A stretch of 64,000 bases of DNA from Streptomyces sp. Je 1-332 (GCF_040730185.1 NZ_CP160402.1:558001-622000), one strand, 5' to 3'. Positions 1-12,401 are shown, counted from the stretch's first letter. Made by a program: numbers and translations. The notes: a model not told the origin generated them from the sequence alone.

Positions 1-45
1 GACTTCCGATTACCCGCATATCAGCACTGAAAACTCCTTAAATAC

Positions 46-64
46 CTAAAAGTGCCCCTTTTAG
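46..64. repeat. Inverted repeat upstream of first gene
   Basis: CTAAAAG and CTTTTAG form a perfect 7-bp stem around the loop TGCCC, about 80 bp before the GTG start at 143. It could be a terminator of the gene to the left of the window or a regulator site. The surrounding 60 bases are AT-rich compared with the rest of the window, which fits a promoter region. Confidence 0.4.
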
Positions 65-142
65 CCGGGTGCGAATGGGTGATACCTAGGTGCGGCTAGG
101 GTGATCCCGCGATGGCGCCACACACGCTCAGGAGGGGCAGAA

Positions 143-1926
143 GTGCGGGCTGAACCCCTGCCGATACGCGTGCCGGTCGGATACGACTCCGACCGCTGGG
201 CCAGCCGCGCGACGCAACGCCGGGTTCTGCTCGTGATCCACAACGCCACCTCCGCCGGTCGCCTGCTGGACGTGCTGCCGCTGTTCCATGACGACTTCCG
301 CGTCCAGCTGCTCGTCACCGCCACACATTCCTCCGCCTTCCAGGACGGAATCGACGAGCTCTTCTCCGACTTGGGCTTCCCCGTGCTCCCCTGGGAACAA
401 GCTCTGGCCACACCGGTGGATCTCGCCATCTCCGCAAGTTTTGGTGGTCAACTCACCTCTATTCAGGGCAAGTTGTCCATTCTCTCGCATGGGGTGGGAT
501 ATACTAAGAAACTAACCCAGCCGGGAGCCGGGAGCCGGGAGCCGGGAGCCGGGAGCCGGGAGCCGGGAGCCGGGAGCCGGGAGCCGGGAGCCGGGAGCCG
601 GGAGCCAGGAGCCAGGAGCCGACGTTCGGCCTTTCGCCGGAATGGCTCCTGGCAGACGGCAAACCGTTCATGGACGGCCTCGTGCTGTCGCATCCGGAAC
701 AGGTGGAGCGCTTGGGTCGTGTCTGTCCCGAGGCCGTGGACATCTCCGTGCTCGCCGGAGACCCTTGCTTCGACCGTATGCTCGCCGCGCGCCCGTACCG
801 CGATCGCTTCCGCCGCGGCCTCGGCATGCGACGAGGCCAACGGCTCGTCGTACTGAACTCCACCTGGAACCCCGAGGGTTTCTTCGGCAGTGGAGGCGGT
901 CATGACCTCTTGCCGAGTCTTCTGCCACGGCTCGCCGCGGAGTTGCCGGCTGATGACTACCGTCTCGCTGTCGTGCTGCACCCGAACATCTGGTACGGAC
1001 ACGGCCCCGGGCAGATCCGCGCCTGGCTGGACCAGGCCCGCCGCAGCGGACTGACCCTGATCGACCCCGCCCAGGCGTGGCGGCAGGCGCTGCTGGCCGC
1101 TGACGTCGTGCTCGGCGACTTCGGCGCGGCGACCTATTACGCGTCCGCTCTGGGAACCCCCGTGCTGATGGCAGCCACCGGGCAGGACAGGCTGGACCCT
1201 GACACACCGCTCGCCGCGTTCGTCCGCGACGCACCGCGACTCGACCCGCACGGCCCTTTGCGCCGCCAAGTGGAGAAACTGCTCGCAGACCATCAACCAG
1301 CCGCGGATCCAGCCGAGTTCGTCACCTCCGTACCCGGCAGCTCGGCTGCCCTCCTGCGGCGCCATTTCTACGCGTTGATGGATCTTCCCGAGCCCGCCAC
1401 CCCCGCTCTGCTGGAACCGCTGCCCCTGACTCCCCATGATCCGCCGCGGCTGACCGCACCCCTGCGCGTGCTCACACGCGTCCGTCGCACCGACATCGCC
1501 ATCGCCAGATCCACCGAGCAGCCCTACGAGGCTGACGGCGACGTACACCTCGCGGTGCACGAGGACACCCGGGACCCCGGCCTTCTGGAACTGGCCGACG
1601 TGATCGTGCGCGAGGGGGCCGCCGACGACCCGCGTCTGGGTGGTCCGGAGGCGTGGACCGCCGAGATTCTGGGCCGGCACGCGCACTGCGCGGTCGCCGC
1701 GTACGTGAGCGGCCCGCACGAGTGCACTCTCCGCAGCCGGCAGCACGGCCTGCTCCGGTTGTCCGCGGGCCCGGGGGCGGACCTCGATCCGGCGGCGTAC
1801 GCCTCTTCGCTGTACGCGTGGCTGGCGGACGGCGGCCGAGTGCCACCCGCCGGCGTCACGCTGGCGGTGCATGCGGCAGACGGCGTACACCCGGTGGTCG
1901 TGGAACCCGCTAAGGACGACGGCTAA
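143..1926 (+). pseudogene. Glycosyltransferase-like protein, frameshifted at a 7-bp repeat (possibly phase-variable)
   Basis: The start is GTG 143, with AGGAGGGG 5-10 bases upstream. The first part (frame of 143) reads about 126 residues ending SHGVGYTKKLTQ, then enters a 7-bp tandem repeat (521-618). In the present copy number that frame runs out at 856. The rest of the protein continues in another frame from the repeat through FGLSPEWLLADGKPF, then to 1926 (418 residues from ATG 670). Both halves look like one protein of a family common in Streptomyces that resembles CDP-glycerol glycerophosphotransferases and UDP-sugar transferases (AGDPCFDR, HPNIWYGHGPGQ, LGDFGAATYYASALGTPVL); the reaction is not known to me. 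One more 7-bp unit, or two fewer, joins the halves in frame. It converges on the STAND gene, with overlapping stop codons at 1923-1926. It may be a dead gene or a slippage switch now OFF. Confidence 0.7.
521..618 (+). repeat. Heptanucleotide tandem array (14 units)
   Basis: Twelve perfect CCGGGAG units (521-604) are followed by two CCAGGAG variants (605-618). Three units make 21 bp and encode a repeating PGAGSRE heptapeptide in every frame, so the array is open in all three plus-strand frames and only sets the phase between its flanks. It lies inside the coding region of the gene at 143. The same heptamer occurs in opposite orientation at 43635-43669. Confidence 0.95.
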
Positions 1927-4040
1927 GGACGAGCCTCGCAACGCAGCCGCAACCCATCCAGATACCGCAGGTGCGGAGCAGCCGTCGGGCCCAGCAGCCC
2001 CTCGGCCTCGGTGATCCTCGCCAGAGCTTCGGTGTCCTCGCCCGCGTCATGGAGGGCCTCGGCAAGGTCGGTCAGGGCACGTGCCTGGTTGTAGCTCTCT
2101 CCCTGCTCTTTGAAGAAGTTGGTGGCGGCCTCCAGAAGGTGCCGTGACTCCTCCAGCCGCCCCATCCCCCGCAGTGCGCGCCCTTGGTGACGCCCGGTCA
2201 GGGCGAGAGCGCGTGCCACGTCCTGCGCCCCCTCTTGGCCGGGAGCGATCCTCCGGTAGATGTGCTCAGCCTCGACGAACCGCTCATGGGCTGTCGCGTA
2301 ACGCCACCGGTAGAGGTTCAGGAGACCCAACAGCTCGACGGACGACGCCTCGCCCCGCACATGGCCCGCAGCGCGCTCACTCTCGGCGGCGGCGTGCGCC
2401 GCCTGCTCGGCCTCCTCCCATCGCCCGAGTTCGCCCAGACAGTGCCCGAGTTGAAAGTGCAGCCCCGCCGCCGTACGCGAGCGGGGCTGATGCTCGTCGG
2501 CGCACCGGGCCGCGACCCGCAACGCGGGCAGCACCTCGTCCCAGTGGCCGGCCTTCAGCTGGAGTGGCCACAGGGCGCGAGCCAGCCGCAGCGCGGTCGT
2601 GATGTGCTGGTACTCCACCGCCACGCTCACCGCGCGGACCAGATTTCCCACCTCCGCTGCCAGCACTGTCACGCCCTGCGCTTCGTCGCGGTAGGCGTCC
2701 CCGTCCGCCGGCACGGGCTCGGTACGCCAGCTCTGCGGCAGCGCGGCGTGGGCCGCGCGCAGAGCGCGGTTCAGGAGGGTGTCGAGTGTGCGCTCCACTG
2801 CGGCGGAGCATTCGGGAATCCCGTGCCGTGGCCCCGCGGCGTCAGCCAGAATGCGCCGCACCTCGGGGCGGAAGCGGTAGCGGTCGTCGGCCACGAAATC
2901 CAGCAGTTGGCCTTCTGCCACCTCGCCGAGCATGCGTGCCGCCTCTTCAGGCGTGACGTCGGCAGCCGCCGCGGCGAGGTGGGCGTCGATGGCGGGCCAG
3001 CCACCCAGCGCCGTCAGGCGGAGCAGCCGCGCCGTGTCCGGCCCGAGGCCGTCGCAGGCGTTCTGGACGGCACCGCGCACGGGATCGCCCGCCGGTGCGT
3101 CGTCCCCCGGCTCCGGGGCGGCGTCTTCCGACAGCAGACGCATCGCCTCTGCCTTCAGCGCGAAGGCGTTGCCCGCGCAGTGCTCCAGTAGCCCGGGTAT
3201 CCGCGCCTTGACCCGTGCGACGTTGTCCTGTCCAGCGACTTTCTTCACCATCTGCGTCGCGTACCGGTCGGTGAGGGGAGCGACCTGGACGCGCTCGGCC
3301 TCCAACGCGAAGGGACGGCCGGAGACGACCACCAACAGGAAGACGTCCGGAGTGCCCGGTATCAGGCTCCGGACCTGGGCCGCTGACGTGGCGTGGTCGA
3401 CGATCAACAAGGCCTGGCGTCCCGCGGTGAGTTGGCGGTAGAGCTGTTCGCGGGCCGAGGCCGTGGGCGGCATCTGCTCCGGCGCGACACCCATCTGTCG
3501 GAGCAGGCGCAGCAGGACATGGGCGGGTTCGGGGTCGTGTTCCGCTGCGGCGTCACGCAGGTCGACGTAGAACTGCCCGTCGGGGAAGTGTGCATAGAGA
3601 GTGGAGCCCAAGTGCAGTGCCACGGCGGTGGTGCCGATTCCCGGCGGCCCGTGCAGCAACGCGACGCGTGGCCGCCCTGCCGCGGGGCGGGTCGCCTCCC
3701 GCTTGAGCTGCTTCAACGCTTTCTGCCGGTTGGTGAAGTCCCTTGCCGCGGGCGGCAGTCCACTGGTGGCAGCCAGTGTCATGGCCGACGGCGGGAGGCT
3801 GCGAGCGAGGAGCGCCCACTCACCCGCCTGTTGCGGGTCTCGGCTCAGCCGCACGTGCATCTGCCCGGCCAGTGTCCGCCACTCTTCGGGGCTGGCCGGC
3901 CGTGGTGTCTCCCGGCCCATGGTCCTTCTCGCCAACGCACCGGTGGACAGGAGGAGTTGCTTGCCCATCTCTCCTGCGGCGCCGTTACCCGCTGCCGTGA
4001 GAAAAGCAGTCAACGCACTCAGCGCCACGATCTCCAGCAC
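1923..4040 (-). CDS. STAND/NB-ARC-like ATPase with C-terminal TPR-like repeats
   Basis: 705 residues, GTG start at 4040 with GGGAGG 8-10 bases upstream. Residues 1-35 are hydrophobic. An NB-ARC-like P-loop domain follows: GPPGIGTT near residue 130 sits at the Walker A position but has Thr where Lys is expected, and ALLIVDHA near 215 fits Walker B. A winged-helix-like middle is followed by about 250 residues of alpha-helical, TPR-like repeats (LHFQLGHCLGELGRWEEAE, ALRGMGRLEESRHLL). STAND proteins of this type act as ligand-controlled signalling scaffolds in actinobacteria. Loss of the Walker Lys suggests weak or no ATP hydrolysis. Its stop codon overlaps the stop of the convergent glycosyltransferase-like gene. 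Confidence 0.75.
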   Translation of the reverse strand: MLEIVALSALTAFLTAAGNGAAGEMGKQLLLSTGALARRTMGRETPRPASPEEWRTLAGQMHVRLSRDPQQAGEWALLARSLPPSAMTLAATSGLPPAARDFTNRQKALKQLKREATRPAAGRPRVALLHGPPGIGTTAVALHLGSTLYAHFPDGQFYVDLRDAAAEHDPEPAHVLLRLLRQMGVAPEQMPPTASAREQLYRQLTAGRQALLIVDHATSAAQVRSLIPGTPDVFLLVVVSGRPFALEAERVQVAPLTDRYATQMVKKVAGQDNVARVKARIPGLLEHCAGNAFALKAEAMRLLSEDAAPEPGDDAPAGDPVRGAVQNACDGLGPDTARLLRLTALGGWPAIDAHLAAAAADVTPEEAARMLGEVAEGQLLDFVADDRYRFRPEVRRILADAAGPRHGIPECSAAVERTLDTLLNRALRAAHAALPQSWRTEPVPADGDAYRDEAQGVTVLAAEVGNLVRAVSVAVEYQHITTALRLARALWPLQLKAGHWDEVLPALRVAARCADEHQPRSRTAAGLHFQLGHCLGELGRWEEAEQAAHAAAESERAAGHVRGEASSVELLGLLNLYRWRYATAHERFVEAEHIYRRIAPGQEGAQDVARALALTGRHQGRALRGMGRLEESRHLLEAATNFFKEQGESYNQARALTDLAEALHDAGEDTEALARITEAEGLLGPTAAPHLRYLDGLRLRCEARP

Positions 4041-4105
4041 TACGGCCCCTCCCCCGGGTCACGATCCGATCTTGTCGGACTGTATCGCCGTATCCGCCGG
4101 GCAGG

Positions 4106-5233
4106 TCAGTCGAAGTACGATTCGAGGGTGCCGCGGCGCCGCACATCGAGTGTGGCGCAGTGGAACGAGCCGCCGAAGGGCGCGTAGTGCAGCAGATCGC
4201 ACGGGATCGGCTCGAATCCCCAACTCTCCAGCGCACGCAGCGTTTCGGTGTGGTGCCTCTCGGCGATCACCCGCTTCTCGTCGATCATGAGCACGTTCAT
4301 GTTGAGCCATTTGCCGCACATCGAGGTCATCTTGAGCAGGCGCTCGTCGAGCGGGTCGGGCTCGGGGGCGACCAGGACGTCCCATGAGTTCAGTACGTCG
4401 GGCAGGCGGTCGACGTCGATGTATTCGGGGTTGACCAGAACCTTTCCGGGTGCGAGCAAGAGGAACGTCGTGTCGATGTGCATCGGCGTCCGGCAGCTGC
4501 TCTCGATCTCGTGGATGCGGTATCCACGTCCGAGGTGACGGCGCAGCCAGTCGATGCCCATCTGGTTGGTCACATTGCTCCGCGTCACGAACAGGTCGCG
4601 TCCCGCGCGGACGAAATCCGCCGCGTCGAAGACCGGCTCGAACTCGGTGAGGATGTAGCGCATGGGGTCGCCGGCCTTGGGCGCGCTGTAACCCGCATCG
4701 AACAGTTCGTCCGTGAGCTGCGGCCTCGGCGCAGCCGTCCAGCGCGCGCCGCGCCGGAAGTAGTCCTTGAGGAGCGTGCGGTACGAGTGCGTCTCGAAGT
4801 ACCGGCATGGCCAGGCCATCGGGGTCTCGATGATCTCGTCGCCGATCACGATCATGCTGTCACGCGGACAGGTGTTGCAGAATCCGCGCGACGACCAGTC
4901 CGGTGTGCCGAAGCGCTGCCTGTGGTCGACCTCGTCCGGGCGGGTGACCGTGACGCCGAGGGACTGCAGGAGAGCGATGAACTGATCGAGTTCCTGCTGC
5001 GCCGGCTCGATCAGCATGTTCGGATACTCGAAGCCGCCGGCGAGGCCCTGCAGTCGCGCCGCCCATGGCGGGATGTTGCAGGCCACGACCGGGTGGCTGG
5101 AGGGGATCGTGGCGCCCTCCAGCCGCCCGACGACGACCTCCTCCAGCGGGTCCCACTCGTTGTGTGAACCGACCGGTGAGACAAGGGGTTCCCCGGTGTC
5201 GCCCGTGGCGGCCGCCGACGTCGGGGCCGCCAT
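4106..5233 (-). CDS. Glycine/inosamine-type amidinotransferase
   Basis: 375 residues from ATG 5233; an in-frame GTG at 5257 would add 8 residues. This is the arginine:glycine amidinotransferase fold, which moves the amidino group of arginine to an amine acceptor. Family catalytic residues are visible: Asp in FDAADFVRAGRD, His in TPMHIDTTF, and the nucleophile Cys in GGSFHCATLDVRR close to the C-terminus. In Streptomyces such enzymes make guanidinoacetate or amidinate aminocyclitols; the acceptor cannot be read from sequence and no aminocyclitol genes are nearby. The ATG overlaps the stop of a 19-codon frame (TGATG), so translation may be coupled to it. The stop lies 65 bp before the STAND gene on the same strand. 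Confidence 0.85.
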   Translation of the reverse strand: MAAPTSAAATGDTGEPLVSPVGSHNEWDPLEEVVVGRLEGATIPSSHPVVACNIPPWAARLQGLAGGFEYPNMLIEPAQQELDQFIALLQSLGVTVTRPDEVDHRQRFGTPDWSSRGFCNTCPRDSMIVIGDEIIETPMAWPCRYFETHSYRTLLKDYFRRGARWTAAPRPQLTDELFDAGYSAPKAGDPMRYILTEFEPVFDAADFVRAGRDLFVTRSNVTNQMGIDWLRRHLGRGYRIHEIESSCRTPMHIDTTFLLLAPGKVLVNPEYIDVDRLPDVLNSWDVLVAPEPDPLDERLLKMTSMCGKWLNMNVLMIDEKRVIAERHHTETLRALESWGFEPIPCDLLHYAPFGGSFHCATLDVRRRGTLESYFD

Positions 5234-5292
5234 CACACGTGCCCTGCCGCAGCCCACGCACGGGCTTGCTTCTCTGTCATCACCGTCAGCAT
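5233..5292 (-). CDS. Putative 19-residue leader peptide of the amidinotransferase
   Basis: The frame MLTVMTEKQARAWAAAGHV starts at ATG 5292, with GGAGGG about 7 bases upstream, the best ribosome site in this stretch. It ends with TGA overlapping the ATG of the amidinotransferase (TGATG). The amidinotransferase ATG itself has only a weak site (GCAGGG), so re-initiation from the leader is likely. No family recognised; the frame could be accidental. Confidence 0.4.
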   Translation of the reverse strand: MLTVMTEKQARAWAAAGHV

Positions 5293-5462
5293 GCCGACCC
5301 TCCGCCTTGCCACCATGCTCAATCGCCTTCGATCAGGGGAATCGGCAACCGCCCGCGTGCGTGCCGTTGCCTCGTCCAGGATGGTGCGCCCAGAAGCAAA
5401 GTGCAGGGCTCCTTAGCCCGAATGCCCCCGCCCGGGAAGAGCATGCCGACGGTTCTGAGACC

Positions 5463-5660
5463 TCAGCGAGCCTGGGCCAGTTCCCAGCTCGTAGCCGCCA
5501 CATCGAGGCCCGTTCGCACCCCGTCGACGACTTCCTGGGGATTCTCGGGGAGGTTGATGCCCCCTTCACCACTGGATTCGTCCGCACTGGCGGGGCCGGC
5601 CACGGCAAGGGCAGCCGCGGCAACGGTCAGGGCAACGACGACGCGCTTTGTGTTCCTCAT
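5463..5660 (-). CDS. Small secreted protein
   Basis: 65 residues from ATG 5660, with AGGTGG 4-9 bases upstream. The N-terminus MRNTKR and a run of about 18 small hydrophobic residues ending PASA form a Sec signal peptide, with likely cleavage after ASA near residue 27. The mature part is only about 38 residues, acidic, with no cysteine. Short exported proteins beginning MRNTKR are frequent in Streptomyces; function unknown. It is divergent from terC. Confidence 0.7.
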   Translation of the reverse strand: MRNTKRVVVALTVAAAALAVAGPASADESSGEGGINLPENPQEVVDGVRTGLDVAATSWELAQAR

Positions 5661-5787
5661 GCCCACCTGAACGATCATTCGGCGCCGAGGATACGGAAAT
5701 GCCCGTCCGTCGGGTCTTCCGGGCCGGGTGGGCTGCGGGCGACAAGGGGGGACCGCTGGGTCAGAATTGTTCGGAAGGAAGACTTTC

Positions 5788-5809
5788 ACCCCCGACCGCG
5801 TCAGGGGGT
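5788..5809 (+). promoter_or_regulatory. Hairpin masking the terC ribosome-binding site
   Basis: ACCCCC (5788-5793) can pair with GGGGGT (5804-5809). The second arm is the purine-rich ribosome site AGGGGG of terC, whose ATG is at 5818. The arrangement would lower initiation unless opened. TerC/Alx genes in other bacteria are often under yybP-ykoY manganese riboswitches; I did not recognise that fold here. Confidence 0.4.
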
Positions 5810-5817
5810 CTCCCGTC

Positions 5818-6777
5818 ATGGATGTGCCGTTCTGGCTCTGGGCGACGTTCGTCGTCACCGTGGTCGTGTCGCTGGCTGTGGACCTGCTGGCGCACCGGGA
5901 GGCGCATGTCATCGGGTTCAGGGAAGCGGCCGCGTGGAGCGGCGTGTGGATCGGTCTCGCGCTTGTCTTCGGCGCGGTCGTCTTCCTGGTGCTCGGCACG
6001 GATCCGGGAGTGGAGTACACCACCGCGTGGCTGCTGGAGAAGAGCCTGTCGGTCGACAACCTCTTCGTCTTCGCGCTGATCTTCGCCTACTTCAGGGTGC
6101 CGCGCGCCTACCAGCACCGTGTGCTGTTCTTCGGCGTCATGGGGGCGCTGGTGTTCCGAGGTGTCTTCCTGGCCGCCGGAGTGGCCGTGGTCAGCCGGTT
6201 CACCGCGGTGCTCTTCGCCTTCGCGGCGATCCTCTTCTACAGCACCTACAAGATCCTGAAAGGGGAAGAGGACAGCTTCGACCCCGGCAAGAGCATCGCC
6301 GTACGGCTGCTGCGCAAGGTGGTGCCGGTCCGGGACGAGTACGACGGAATGAAGTTCTTCGTGCGAGAGGCCGGCAAGCGCGTCGCCACGCCTCTGCTCG
6401 CGGTCGTCGCAGCGATCGAGGCGGCCGACCTGATCTTCGCCGTGGACAGCGTGCCCGCCGTCCTCGCGGTCAGCGACGACGCCTTCATCGTCTACACCAG
6501 CAACGCGTTCGCCATCCTCGGCCTGCGGGCCCTCTACTTCCTGCTCGCCGGCCTCCTTGATCGGTTCCACTACCTCAGCAAGGGCCTGGCGCTGATCCTC
6601 TCGTTCATCGGCGTGAAGCTGATCCTTCAGGCGTCCCACAAGCTGATCAGCAGCAGCATCCCGGAGATCCCCTCACCGATCAGCCTCGCGGTGATCGTCG
6701 CGGTCCTGGCGGCCTCCGTCACGTTGAGCATCCGCCGGCCCCCCTCGCCGCCACCGGACACCACCCCATCGCCGTAA
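5818..6777 (+). CDS. TerC/Alx family integral membrane protein
   Basis: 319 residues from ATG 5818. About nine hydrophobic segments. The family signature is present: EYTTAWLLEKSLSVDNLFVF near residue 70, with conserved acidic residues within the membrane, and a second acidic motif IEAADLIFAVDSVPAVLA near 205. TerC/Alx/MeeY proteins act in metal (Mn2+, tellurite) handling and can assist metalation of exported proteins. The C-terminus ends in a Pro/Ser/Thr tail. Upstream it is divergent from the small secreted peptide gene. Confidence 0.9.
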   Translation: MDVPFWLWATFVVTVVVSLAVDLLAHREAHVIGFREAAAWSGVWIGLALVFGAVVFLVLGTDPGVEYTTAWLLEKSLSVDNLFVFALIFAYFRVPRAYQHRVLFFGVMGALVFRGVFLAAGVAVVSRFTAVLFAFAAILFYSTYKILKGEEDSFDPGKSIAVRLLRKVVPVRDEYDGMKFFVREAGKRVATPLLAVVAAIEAADLIFAVDSVPAVLAVSDDAFIVYTSNAFAILGLRALYFLLAGLLDRFHYLSKGLALILSFIGVKLILQASHKLISSSIPEIPSPISLAVIVAVLAASVTLSIRRPPSPPPDTTPSP

Positions 6778-6818
6778 AATTCTGCCCATTTTATGGCAAA
6801 AGAGCTTACTCTGGTCAC

Positions 6819-7019
6819 ATGCGCAGCAAAGAGCACATAAAGGCCCCGCAGGCCGGCGCTGATGTCTGCCCCGCCTGCCACGAACCCGTGACCGCGGAGC
6901 TCACGCGGCACAAGACGATGGGAATCTACGTACCGCAGTGGAAGCCGGGTCCCTGCCACAACCCGAGCTGTTCGAAGTGCCAGGAAGCGGAGAAGAGCCC
7001 GCCGAGCCACACCGCGTAG
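6819..7019 (+). CDS. Small cysteine-rich (zinc-ribbon-like) protein
   Basis: 66 residues. CPAC at residues 17-20 and a later CHNPSC-SKC cluster give five Cys and one adjacent His, suggesting a zinc knuckle or ribbon. The core CPACHEPV...RHKTMGIYVPQWKPGPCHNP resembles an uncharacterised small Streptomyces family. It begins 41 bp after terC in an AT-rich gap with no obvious ribosome site, so it may be leaderless or weakly translated. It converges on xdhC. Confidence 0.65.
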   Translation: MRSKEHIKAPQAGADVCPACHEPVTAELTRHKTMGIYVPQWKPGPCHNPSCSKCQEAEKSPPSHTA

Positions 7020-7048
7020 CCGCGACGGACCTGCCCCCGCACGCTTGG

Positions 7049-7858
7049 TCAGGCCCCCTCGGTTTCGAACGTGCGCAGCAGATCGGCGGCGACGCTCACC
7101 GCGATCGTCGCGGGCTCCTTACCCGTGATGTCCGCGAGGCCGATCGGGGTCTTGATCCGGTCGATGGTTGCCTCGTCGTGCCCGCCCTCGGTCGCGAGGC
7201 GTTTGCGGAACCGCACCCACTTGGCCGCCGACCCGATCAGGCCGATGGATCCGAGATGGGTGGTGCGCAGGGCGGCGTCGCACAGAGCGGCGTCCTCGGC
7301 GTGGTCATGGGTCATGATCAGGACGTGGGTGCCGGGCGGCAGCTCCGCGAGCACCTCCTCGGGCAGCAGCGGCGTGTGATGCACGTGCACCTGCCCCGCC
7401 GCGTCCGCCAGCACGCCGAGCCGATGCTCGGAGAGCAGGTCGGATCGGCTGTCGACCAGATGGAGGTCGAGATCCTGGCGTGCCAGGATGCGCGCCAGTT
7501 CGAGACCGACGTGGCCGATCCCGAAGATCGCCACCGCCCGTACCACCGCCAGGGGTTCGAGCAGGACCGAGACCGTGCCGCCGCAGCACTGCACGCCGTG
7601 CTGATTGGTCACCTTGTCGTTCAGGGCGAAATCGATCAGCTCCGGCTCCGGCTCGGACGCGACGATCATTTCCCGGGCCCGGTCGATCGCCACGGCCTCG
7701 ACGTTGCCGCCGCCGATCGAACCCCATGTCTCGGTCTGCCCCACGACGAGTTTGGCTCCTGCGTCCCGCGGGGCATGACCGCGCACGGTCGCGACGGTCA
7801 CCAGCACGCCGGGCTCCCGGCGTGCTCGCAACCGCGCGACCGCGGCGACCCACGTCAT
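7049..7858 (-). CDS. xdhC: XdhC/CoxI family molybdenum-enzyme maturation protein
   Basis: 269 residues from ATG 7858 (in-frame GTG 7867 is an alternative). XdhC binds molybdenum cofactor and inserts its sulfurated form into xanthine dehydrogenase. Visible family features: N-terminal XdhC/CoxI domain with GSIGGGNVE and CCGGTVSVLLE, and a C-terminal Rossmann-like domain with AIFGIGHVGLELARILA and the IGLIGSAAKWVRFRKRL motif. It is the last gene of the xdh operon and overlaps or abuts the xdhB stop, so translation is coupled. Cytoplasmic. Confidence 0.92.
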   Translation of the reverse strand: MTWVAAVARLRARREPGVLVTVATVRGHAPRDAGAKLVVGQTETWGSIGGGNVEAVAIDRAREMIVASEPEPELIDFALNDKVTNQHGVQCCGGTVSVLLEPLAVVRAVAIFGIGHVGLELARILARQDLDLHLVDSRSDLLSEHRLGVLADAAGQVHVHHTPLLPEEVLAELPPGTHVLIMTHDHAEDAALCDAALRTTHLGSIGLIGSAAKWVRFRKRLATEGGHDEATIDRIKTPIGLADITGKEPATIAVSVAADLLRTFETEGA

Positions 7859-7859
7859 G

Positions 7860-11791
<3,932 letters not shown>

Positions 11792-12401
11792 GCCAGGCCT
11801 TCTTTTCGGTGCGTGATGGGTCGATACATCATGTTCGCCAATGTCAGGCAGCTTTCTGTGTTCAAAGGCGCCAGTGGAAGAAGCGGGCGCAAAACGGCAC
11901 GCGAGAGTTACGTGCCAGGGAGTGGTGAGGTGCGAGGGGAACCCGGGGACGGGCCACGAGCGCGCGGACGTACGGGTGCCACGGGCACAGGCACATCAGA
12001 ACTAGGGGCTCAGCGCCGGTTCGAAACGGCGGTGCAGCGGCCGATCAGAGCCGGTCAGAACGGCGGATTCAGCAGCCGTGGGCAATCCGGCCCGGGACCC
12101 AGACGGTGCGCTGGGCGAGGCGGCCGAGGTCAGAGCTGGTGTTCATCTGCTGGTCGCCCCCTTTCACCGGTGACAGGTCGACAGCCACCGCAAACTAATG
12201 GGCTGAAGCCGTCGAGGTCAAGAGGTCGGCCTCCCGTGGAGAGCCGCACCGCGGCCCGTATGGCCGAGTCGGCGCAAGGGTTCGGCCCCCGGTGATACGG
12301 GCCGTCACCACGCCACCGTTCCGTTGAGTGGGTGTACCGCGGTTGTGCGCGCCCCGAGGACGGCGGATTCTGTAGGAGATGAACGGGGCTGGTGTGGCGC
12401 C
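11792..12401. other. 610-bp intergenic region between divergent xdhA and SpoIIE-type gene
   Basis: The only frame I can support here is the small minus-strand peptide at 12069-12146. Long plus-strand frames through the region have no ribosome site and no recognisable protein. The area must hold the promoters of xdhA and of the phosphatase. Just before the phosphatase, GGAG (12375-12378) precedes a mini-frame ATG 12379 (MNGAGVAP) whose TGA overlaps the phosphatase ATG (ATGA). Confidence 0.6.
12069..12146 (-). CDS. Putative 25-residue peptide upstream of the xdh operon
   Basis: The frame starts at ATG 12146 with AAAGGGGG 11-18 bases upstream and ends TGA 12069. It begins MNTSSDLGRLAQRTVW and ends RIAHGC. 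Codon third positions are mostly G or C, as in real genes here. It has no signal peptide or membrane segment, and one Trp and one terminal Cys. It could be an attenuation-type leader for xdhA or an independent small protein. No family recognised. Confidence 0.45.
   Translation of the reverse strand: MNTSSDLGRLAQRTVWVPGRIAHGC

Noticed and set aside
521..618. CRISPR-like or transposon-end repeat
   Set aside because: The array is a simple 7-bp tandem without spacers, terminal inverted repeats or transposase gene.
5818..6777. Tellurite-resistance operon
   Set aside because: Only TerC is present; TerD/TerE-type genes are absent around it.
11813..12295. 160-codon plus-strand frame between xdhA and the phosphatase gene
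   Set aside because: No ribosome site, biased toward Gly/Arg runs expected from GC-rich non-coding DNA, and it opposes the better-supported small peptide frame at 12069.
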